A stretch of 64,000 nucleotides of DNA from Astragalus membranaceus (Eukaryota; Streptophyta; Magnoliopsida; Fabales; Fabaceae), in assembly GCA_039519185.1 (NCBI GenBank), contig CM076846.1, positions 112,490,566 to 112,554,565 of the forward strand, given 5' to 3'. Positions 54,407-64,000 of this stretch are shown one piece after another. The notes under the pieces are model-generated. The model was given only the letters and a program-made list of their open reading frames with translations. It did no database searches and had not been told where the DNA came from. A program made the position numbers and the translations under genes. Position 1 is the stretch's first letter, and every line of letters begins with the position of its first letter.

Positions 54407-56028
54407 GCACTAACTATCGTCAGGCTCACGACGTTAAACAAGCGCTTCGCAGGAGGCAACCTGTGTTTTATTTTCAGTTATTTTATTTTTAGTTATTTTC
54501 ATTTTCTTTTTGTTTTGTTTTGTTTTTAGGAATAAGCTCAGACTACAAGTTCTCTCAGGGAAGTCACTCTTACTCTCTCATTTATTTATTGTTGTGCCAA
54601 TTTGATATTTAGCATTGAGGACCATGTTTTATGCTAGTGTGGGGGAGGAGAGTTTAACTTTGCCAATTCATCTCTATTTATGCATATACCCACTAGATAT
54701 GTTGATAGCATTTTTTCTGGCTAGTTTTGGATATAGAAACTGAAAAAAATAGAGATTTTGCCTTTAGGGGATCCCATAATCAATTTACTTGACAAACTTG
54801 TGCTTAATTGTAACTGTGAGGATGTCCTTAGGAAGCTGATAATTAGCATTTGTCCCTGTTGAGTACTTTTTGTGAACTAGCTTCTATAGGTGAGATCTGA
54901 GCCTTCCCAAGGGGATTGCTATTCAATCATAAATTTACCCCTTTTCTTTCTATGAGTGTGTTTTCCAATTTGCTACATTATAGAATTTGTCTTTTGACCA
55001 TTTCAAGGCGAAAATTGATTTACATCATGTAAAAAGATTTGGGGAATTTAGGTATCTTTCTGGCCTCAGAGTTGTTTGTTGAATTTATCCATTAGTTGCC
55101 CCCTTTGAGCCTATTTGTTATATTTTTTCTTTGGTACCTAGATATAATTTTTTCTTTTTTTTATGGTAACCATTTGAAATTAAATGTGGAGCAACTATTG
55201 AAAATTACAATTTCGTCCTATATTTTTAGTTATCTATATTGTTAGGACTGAAACTTTGTCCTATTCTTTAGTTATCTATCTTGTCAGGATAAAAAAAAAA
55301 GAGTGATTCATGTACTTACCTTTTCCTCCAAAAAAAATATGAAAAAAAAAATAGGAAGAAAATTTGAAAAAAAAAAAGGAAAGCAACAAGGAGGAAAATG
55401 CACATCAAAAGAATGAAAGAGCCAAAGGGAAAATCAAAAAAAAAGAAATGAAAGGGCCTACTCAAGAAAAAAAAGGCAAATCAAAAAGAGTCTACTCAAT
55501 AGAAAAAGAGTGAAGAAGGAAATGGAATTAATTTGGAGTTTGGGCAAAAATTGTAAAATAGATAGGAGCTCCATATTTGATTTCAAATGTTACTATTCAT
55601 TTCTTGTTTTTAGCCCTTTGATTATCCCTTCTTTCTTATATCCTACCCTGCATGAATTCACCCTGGCCCCATTACAACCCATAACACCCAATCTTTTGCA
55701 TGCATGTGAACTATTTAGTGGAGATTTGGTCAAATTACAAGCTTATGGTAATGTGCATTTTGTGGAAACTTGAGTGTATATTTCCCTAGTCCCTAAACAC
55801 TTAGAGAGATTGTGAGCGAGTGCCTTTGTTCACAAAAATGTGTTCTTTAGAGATATGAGCCTCTAATTGGGCAACCTTTTGACACCTCATTTATGCTATA
55901 CTGTCTATTGTCTGTCATTGTGCTTTTAATTTTGGATCCCATATTTGGCTGTCTCTGTTACTTATTTGAAAAATTTATTGAGCCAGGAAATTTGCTTGAG
56001 GACAAGCAAAAGTTAAGTGTGGGGGAGT
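54407..56028 (+). other. 3' region of array unit 2 with PPT
   Basis: As in unit 1, with GACCATGTTTTATGC in place of GACCATAATTTATGC and lacking the extra GGATCCC duplication. The PPT GTGTGGGGGAGT runs directly into the next LTR. Confidence 0.75.
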
Positions 56029-56151
56029 TGATAAACTCCAAATTAGTGCATTTTTTGAGATATTTTTGAGTCATTTTCGGAGCAATTATATATAATTATA
56101 TAAATCATTGACGTAGTTTGCTCTTTATTTTGCAGAAAGAAATAAAAGATA

Positions 56152-56208
<57 letters not shown>

Positions 56209-57330
56209 TACATGTGGGCTGCCAATAGAAAAAGAAAGGAGTGTAAAAACAAGAGATGATTTTAAAAGAAAAGAGGATCCAACCCAACTCAATTGTCAAA
56301 GCCCAATTGTTGGGCATTAGTTGCTTTGAAGGAATTGGAGAATAAAAAAAAGAGGGATTGCTAAATCCCTAGACTGGGAATATAAAGAGGAGAAGAATTA
56401 ACAAATGGAGGCGGACACCAGCCGCACAAGAAAAGTGCCGAACAATAATATAGAAAAAAACAACGTGAACAGTAGCAACGCAGAGGAGAGAGGGAAGAAT
56501 TTGGTACCCGTTCTTGACACCGTGAGAGAGCTCTGAAGGAGAAAAAGGAGACTAAATTTTCAAGATCAGAAATATCTCTATTCCGGGTTATTTTTATCTC
56601 TATAATTTATGACTCCTAATTTTATTTTATTGTTCTCGAACACTATGGATAGCTAAATCCTCTTCTAGGGTCTTAGGTGGATCTTGCATGTTTAGAGACC
56701 TTTTTATGTTCTAATTTCTGGTTTGAATTCCTGTTTTTATTTTAATTAATATTGTCCTATTGTTTTTATCACATGATTAGGATTAGCTACCCTTTGCATG
56801 TTTATAATCAATTAGTTGATCAGCGACCGTACTGCAATTAGTTGGTGGACCTATAGGATAATTGGGGCTATAATTAGGGCATGACCAAACCATAATTTAG
56901 TCTTCCAATCATTCAACCTTTTTGCTCTTTATGCTTTTCCTGAATTTAAATTCTTGCATGACCAAACGAGGGTTAATTTAGGAAAACGAATGTTAATCGC
57001 GAATGACCAAACGGATTAATAGTTTTAGTAAAGGGATTGGTAATTAAGTAAAATAAGGGAATTCAGGTAGGATTAGACATAGGGGGAATCGAAGCTTGCA
57101 AGTGAAACCGTGACCCTAGACCTCTCTCCATTTATTAAATCTAGTATTTTAATTCTAGTTATTTAGTTATTTCTATTTTGTTTCTATAATCATCAAACTA
57201 TTGGTTCGTCTAAACAATAAATAATCTTGATTAGTTTGGTACTTGTTAATTAGTCCCTGTGGATACGATAATCTTTTATACTACTTCTGCGATAGAGTAC
57301 ACTTGCTCTAAGTGTGTTTTTAACGCAACA
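56029..57330 (+). repeat. array LTR 3
   Basis: 1302 bp; (TA)n tract about 48 bp (56157-56204). One private change, TTCAAGATCAG for TTCAGGATCAG, near 56560. Confidence 0.94.
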
Positions 57331-57336
57331 AGTTTT

Positions 57337-57354
57337 TGGCGCCGTTGCCGGGGA
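57337..57354 (+). other. primer-binding site of array unit 3, tRNA-Asp type
   Basis: Same perfect 18-nt tRNA-Asp complement. Confidence 0.93.
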
Positions 57355-57525
57355 TTAATTTAGCAATATTAAACGAAAAAGATTTTTATTGCTTTAGACA
57401 TTTTTTATGCACTAGTTTTATTTTATTTTTTTTATCTTATTGAAAAAAAAATACAAAAAAAAACTGCTAATACTTTCCCAAGAGACCGCTGCAATTCATT
57501 TTTTTTGCAGATAAAAGTTTAAATC

Positions 57526-58515
57526 ATGGTTAAGACAATTGGAGATTATATTAGAGATGCAGAGGCACAAAGGAATTTAGAGAAGTCATATTGGTATATG
57601 TCTCAATGTCAGATGCAAATTTCTCCTCCTCCTTATGAACCTTATTCAGACTATTGGGATGACTATGTGCCACCTCCTTATTCCTCCCACTGGGATAATT
57701 ATGAGTCACTACAAGTGCAAAGGCAAGAGGAGGAAAAGTCGGATGTCAATGAGGTCTTGGCCAAATTTATGCAGCAGACACTTGAAAATTTTGAAAGCCT
57801 GAATGGTCAAATCTCAAGTCTCATTGCTTTGTTATCTCAAGAGGCCCAAGAAACTCCTTCACAAACTAAGTCGACCCAAAATAAAGAAGCTGAGCAATAC
57901 AAAAAAAGTATTCCTACGAGAGATGAAGATGTCTCCATGGAATATAATTTGGATGAAGAAGCTCTCAAGAAAGATGAGGAGACTCCTACTGAAGGGAGTC
58001 AAATCAAAATAGTAGCTCCTACTGAAGGGGGTCATATTGAAACAAAAGATCCTATTAATGAGAGCGGTTGTGAGGAGAATGAGAAAGATCCATTGGTTCT
58101 GGATTTGGAGAAAGAGGAGAAAGCGCCCATTTTTGGGCAAATTGTTTTAACCATTGGTGATGCTGTGATAGAGGTTCACAGGGGAAAGGTAACTTTGAGG
58201 AGTGGTAAAGAAGATGATGTTATTAAAGCTTTAAATTCCAATGAAATTTTCTCTTCTTTAACTTCTCCTTATTTTGATAATGTGGTTGAAACTAACATTT
58301 TTTGTGAATTAAAGATGCAGGACCTTTTGGTAAAAAATCTTATTTTGCAGGATCCTAGCATAGTGGTGGATGGAGATAAAATAAAAATTTCACCATCCTT
58401 TGAAGTTCATCCACCACGTGGAAAAAGAAAGAACAATGTGAACCACATGGTTAGAAAGTTAAGAAGGTGTACTGCGTTAGATGTTAAATTTTCTCTTGGA
58501 GAGCCACCTGATTAA
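57526..58515 (+). CDS. gag-like ORF of array unit 3, 329 codons
   Basis: Encodes a protein identical in all 329 residues to that of unit 2, and the nucleotide flanks match closely. This marks units 2 and 3 as the most recent duplication in the array. Confidence 0.75.
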   Translation: MVKTIGDYIRDAEAQRNLEKSYWYMSQCQMQISPPPYEPYSDYWDDYVPPPYSSHWDNYESLQVQRQEEEKSDVNEVLAKFMQQTLENFESLNGQISSLIALLSQEAQETPSQTKSTQNKEAEQYKKSIPTRDEDVSMEYNLDEEALKKDEETPTEGSQIKIVAPTEGGHIETKDPINESGCEENEKDPLVLDLEKEEKAPIFGQIVLTIGDAVIEVHRGKVTLRSGKEDDVIKALNSNEIFSSLTSPYFDNVVETNIFCELKMQDLLVKNLILQDPSIVVDGDKIKISPSFEVHPPRGKRKNNVNHMVRKLRRCTALDVKFSLGEPPD

Positions 58516-60137
58516 GCACTAACTATCGTCAGGCTCACGACGTTAAACAAGCGCTTCGCAGGAGGCAACCTGTGTTTTATTTTCAGTTATTTTATTTTTA
58601 GTTATTTTCATTTTCTTTTTGTTTTGTTTTGTTTTTAGGAATAAGCTCAGACTACAAGTTCTCTCAGGGAAGTCACTCTTACTCTCTCATTTATTTATTG
58701 TTGTGCCAATTTGATATTTAGCATTGAGGACCATGTTTTATGCTAGTGTGGGGGAGGAGAGTTTAACTTTGCCAATTCATCTCTATTTATGCATATACCC
58801 ACTAGATATGTTGATAGCATTTTTTCTGGCTAGTTTTGGATATAGAAACTGAAAAAAATAGAGATTTTGCCTTTAGGGGATCCCATAATCAATTTACTTG
58901 ACAAACTTGTGCTTAATTGTAACTGTGAGGATGTCCTTAGGAAGCTGATAATTAGCATTTGTCCCTGTTGAGTACTTTTTGTGAACTAGCTTCTATAGGT
59001 GAGATCTGAGCCTTCCCAAGGGGATTGCTATTCAATCATAAATTTACCCCTTTTCTTTCTATGAGTGTGTTTTCCAATTTGCTACATTATAGAATTTGTC
59101 TTTTGACCATTTCAAGGCGAAAATTGATTTACATCATGTAAAAAGATTTGGGGAATTTAGGTATCTTTCTGGCCTCAGAGTTGTTTGTTGAATTTATCCA
59201 TTAGTTGCCCCCTTTGAGCCTATTTGTTATATTTTTTCTTTGGTACCTAGATATAATTTTTTCTTTTTTTTATGGTAACCATTTGAAATTAAATGTGGAG
59301 CAACTATTGAAAATTACAATTTCGTCCTATATTTTTAGTTATCTATATTGTTAGGACTGAAACTTTGTCCTATTCTTTAGTTATCTATCTTGTCAGGATA
59401 AAAAAAAAAGAGTGATTCATGTACTTACCTTTTCCTCCAAAAAAAATATGAAAAAAAAAATAGGAAGAAAATTTGAAAAAAAAAAAGGAAAGCAACAAGG
59501 AGGAAAATGCACATCAAAAGAATGAAAGAGCCAAAGGGAAAATCAAAAAAAAAGAAATGAAAGGGCCTACTCAAGAAAAAAAAGGCAAATCAAAAAGAGT
59601 CTACTCAATAGAAAAAGAGTGAAGAAGGAAATGGAATTAATTTGGAGTTTGGGCAAAAATTGTAAAATAGATAGGAGCTCCATATTTGATTTCAAATGTT
59701 ACTATTCATTTCTTGTTTTTAGCCCTTTGATTATCCCTTCTTTCTTATATCCTACCCTGCATGAATTCACCCTGGCCCCATTACAACCCATAACACCCAA
59801 TCTTTTGCATGCATGTGAACTATTTAGTGGAGATTTGGTCAAATTACAAGCTTATGGTAATGTGCATTTTGTGGAAACTTGAGTGTATATTTCCCTAGTC
59901 CCTAAACACTTAGAGAGATTGTGAGCGAGTGCCTTTGTTCACAAAAATGTGTTCTTTAGAGATATGAGCCTCTAATTGGGCAACCTTTTGACACCTCATT
60001 TATGCTATACTGTCTATTGTCTGTCATTGTGCTTTTAATTTTGGATCCCATATTTGGCTGTCTCTGTTACTTATTTGAAAAATTTATTGAGCCAGGAAAT
60101 TTGCTTGAGGACAAGCAAAAGTTAAGTGTGGGGGAGT
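58516..60137 (+). other. 3' region of array unit 3 with PPT
   Basis: Matches unit 2 base for base wherever I compared it, including the A-rich block and the shortened GGATCCC segment. The PPT leads into LTR 4. Confidence 0.75.
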
Positions 60138-61484
<1,347 letters not shown>

Positions 61485-61490
61485 AGTTTT

Positions 61491-61508
61491 TGGCGCCGTT
61501 GCCGGGGA
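61491..61508 (+). other. primer-binding site of array unit 4, tRNA-Asp type
   Basis: Same perfect 18-nt tRNA-Asp complement. Confidence 0.93.
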
Positions 61509-61679
61509 TTAATTTAGCAATATTAAACGAAAAAGATTTTTATTGCTTTAGACATTTTTTATGCACTAGTTTTATTTTATTTTTTTTATCTTATTGAAAA
61601 AAAAATACAAAAAAAAACTGCTAATACTTTCCCAAGAGACCGCTGCAATTCATTTTTTTTGCAGATAAAAGTTTAAATC

Positions 61680-62669
61680 ATGGTTAAGACAATTGGAGAT
61701 TATATTAGAGATGCAGAGGCACAAAGGAATTTAGAGAAGTCATATTGGTATATGTCTCAATGTCAGATGCAAATTTCTCCTCCTCCTTATGAACCTTATT
61801 CAGACTATTGGGATGACTACGAGCCACCTCCTTATTCCTCCCACTGGGATAATTATGAGTCACTACAAGTGCAAAGGCAAGAGGAGGAAAAGTCGGATGT
61901 CAATGAGGTCTTGGCCAAATTTATGCAGCAGACACTTGAAAATTTTGAAAGCCTGAATGGTCAAATCTCAAGTCTCATTGCTTTGTTATCTCAAGAGGCC
62001 CAAGAAACTCCTTCACAAACTAAGTCGACCCAAAATAAAGAAGCTGAGCAATACAAAAAAAGTATTCCTACGAGAGATGAAGATGTCTCCATGGAATATA
62101 ATTTGGATGAAGAAGCTCTCAAGAAAGATGAGGAGACTCCTACTGAAGGGAGTCAAATCAAAATAGTAGCTCCTACTGAAGGGAGTCATATTGAAACAAA
62201 AGATCCTATTAATGAGAGCGGTTGTGAGGAGAATGAGAAAGATCCATTGGTTCTGGATTTGGAGAAAGAGGAGAAAGCGCCCATTTTTGGGCAAATTGTT
62301 TTAACCATTGGTGATGCTGTGATAGAGGTTCACAGGGGAAAGGTAACTTTGAGGAGTGGTAAAGAAGATGATGTTATTAAAGCTTTAAATTCCAATGAAA
62401 TTTTCTCTTCTTTAACTTCTCCTTATTTTGATAATGTGGTTGAAACTAACATTTTTTGTGAATTAAAGATGCAGGACCTTTTGGAAAAAAATCTTATTTT
62501 GCAGGATCCTAGCATAGTGGTGGATGGAGATAAAATAAAAATTTCACCATCCTTTGAAGTTCATCCACCACGAGGAAAAAGAAAGAACAATGTGAACCAC
62601 ATGGTTAGAAAGTTAAGAAGGTGTACTGCGTTAGATGTTAAATTTTCTCTTGGAGAGCCACCTGATTAA
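61680..62669 (+). CDS. gag-like ORF of array unit 4, 329 codons
   Basis: Intact. It combines states of other units: EPP, EGSHIE and LLEKNL as in unit 1, but PPPYSS and PPRGKRK as in units 2 and 3. That places it between them in the history of the array. Confidence 0.75.
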   Translation: MVKTIGDYIRDAEAQRNLEKSYWYMSQCQMQISPPPYEPYSDYWDDYEPPPYSSHWDNYESLQVQRQEEEKSDVNEVLAKFMQQTLENFESLNGQISSLIALLSQEAQETPSQTKSTQNKEAEQYKKSIPTRDEDVSMEYNLDEEALKKDEETPTEGSQIKIVAPTEGSHIETKDPINESGCEENEKDPLVLDLEKEEKAPIFGQIVLTIGDAVIEVHRGKVTLRSGKEDDVIKALNSNEIFSSLTSPYFDNVVETNIFCELKMQDLLEKNLILQDPSIVVDGDKIKISPSFEVHPPRGKRKNNVNHMVRKLRRCTALDVKFSLGEPPD

Positions 62670-64000
62670 GCACTAACTATCGTCAGGCTCACGACGTTAA
62701 ACAAGCGCTTCGCAGGAGGCAACCTGTGTTTTATTTTCAGTTATTTTATTTTTAGTTATTTTCATTTTCTTTTTGTTTTGTTTTGTTTTTAGGAATAAGC
62801 TCAGACTACAAGTTCTCTCAGGGAAGTCACTCTTACTCTCTCATTTATTTATTGTTGTGCCAATTTGATATTTAGCATTGAGGACCATGTTTTATGCTAG
62901 TGTGGGGGAGGAGAGTTTAACTTTGCCAATTCATCTCTATTTATGCATATACCCACTAGATATGTTGATAGCATTTTTTCTGGCTAGTTTTGGATATAGA
63001 AACTGAAAAAAAATAGAGATTTTGCCTTTAGGGGATCCCATAATCAATTTACTTGACAAACTTGTGCTTAATTGTAACTGTGAGGATGTCCTTAGGAAGC
63101 TGATAATTAGCATTTGTCCCTGTTGAGTACTTTTTGTGAACTAGCTTCTATAGGTGAGATCTGAGCCTTCCCAAGGGGATTGCTATTCAATCATAAATTT
63201 ACCCCTTTTCTTTCTATGAGTGTGTTTTCCAATTTGCTACATTATAGAATTTGTCTTTTGACCATTTCAAGGCGAAAATTGATTTACATCATGTAAAAAG
63301 ATTTGGGGAATTTAGGTATCTTTCTGGCCTCAGAGTTGTTTGTTGAATTTATCCATTAGTTGCCCCCTTTGAGCCTATTTGTTATATTTTTTCTTTGGTA
63401 CCTAGATATAATTTTTTCTTTTTTTTATGGTAACCATTTGAAATTAAATGTGGAGCAACTATTGAAAATTACAATTTCGTCCTATATTTTTAGTTATCTA
63501 TATTGTTAGGACTGAAACTTTGTCCTATTCTTTAGTTATCTATCTTGTCAGGATAAAAAAAAAAAGAGTGATTCATGTACTTACCTTTTCCTCCAAAAAA
63601 AATATGAAAAAAAATAGGAAGAAAATTTGAAAAAAAAAAGGAAAGCAACAAGGAGGAAAATGCACATCAAAAGAATGAAAGAGCCAAAGGGAAAATCAAA
63701 AAAAAAAGAAATGAAAGGGCCTACTCAAGAAAAAAAAGGCAAATCAAAAAGAGTCTACTCAATAGAAAAAGAGTGAAGAAGGAAATGGAATTAATTTGGA
63801 GTTTGGGCAAAAATTGTAAAATAGATAGGAGCTCCATATTTGATTTCAAATGTTACTATTCATTTCTTGTTTTTAGCCCTTTGATTATCCCTTCTTTCTT
63901 ATATCCTACCCTGCATGAATTCACCCTGGCCCCATTACAACCCATAACACCCAATCTTTTGCATGCATGTGAACTATTTAGTGGAGATTTGGTCAAATTA
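62670..64000 (+). other. 3' region of array unit 4, cut by the window edge
   Basis: Same layout as the other units as far as it goes. The PPT and any following LTR are outside the window, so the number of units cannot be fixed. Confidence 0.75.

Noticed and set aside
55510..55773. 87-codon frame (ending GNVHFVET) in the 3' region of each array unit
   Set aside because: It is conserved only because the units are near-identical. It opens with GTG, has no domain and lies in an untranslated position. A membrane-like stretch (SFLVFSPLIIPSFLY) is too weak to call an env remnant.

Overview
This window looks like nuclear heterochromatin or intergenic DNA from a flowering plant, most likely a legume. 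It is made almost entirely of transposable elements. I see no host protein-coding gene, no functional tRNA or rRNA gene and no CRISPR array. The plant assignment rests on an Ogre/Tat element with an ORF1 and a tRNA-Arg primer site, Athila elements primed by tRNA-Asp, a chromodomain Tekay/Del element, short-LTR Copia elements, a plant L1-type LINE with an RNase H domain, and hAT-type MITEs. The legume assignment is an inference from how closely the Ogre LTR and proteins match legume Ogre types as I remember them.

Layout. 1-12450 (minus): a decayed Ogre element, with its integrase running off the left edge, then RT and two RNase H domains, a presumed intron, protease, gag, ORF1, leader, tRNA-Arg PBS and a 2.9-kb 5' LTR. 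12451-14090: a patchwork of an Ogre gag scrap, an Athila gag scrap and a Tekay-type 3' end carrying a hAT-type MITE. 14091-33892 (plus): an Athila element split in gag by a nested, nearly intact Tekay/Del chromovirus at 16091-25728 (minus). 33885-36380: a Copia remnant (Copia A). 36381-39129: dispersed repeats, a probable solo Copia LTR and two small DNA transposons. 39171-43710 (minus): a 5'-truncated LINE with a 10-bp target duplication. 44317-47611: a second Copia element (Copia B) carrying a 646-bp hAT-type insertion with a perfect 8-bp target duplication.

47612-64000 (plus): at least four head-to-tail units of a non-autonomous Athila-related retroelement in which neighbouring units share one LTR (LTR-body-LTR-body-LTR-body-LTR-body). 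The units are about 4.1-4.3 kb. Each carries a perfect tRNA-Asp PBS, an intact 329-codon gag-like ORF, no pol, a polypurine tract, and in the LTR a (TA)n tract whose length differs greatly between copies. This array is the most striking structure in the window.

How the parts work together. Only Tekay and the array look young. Tekay has near-identical LTRs and very few coding breaks, and the array units are near-identical. The array encodes no reverse transcriptase or integrase, so it must have depended on enzymes supplied by an autonomous Athila relative. The Athila element here is the right family but is broken in protease, RT and integrase. A second unexplained signal is a 10-bp palindrome, TGCTGCAGCA, which occurs 16 times in this one Athila element, often in pairs about 15 bp apart, in coding and non-coding DNA and in more than one reading frame.
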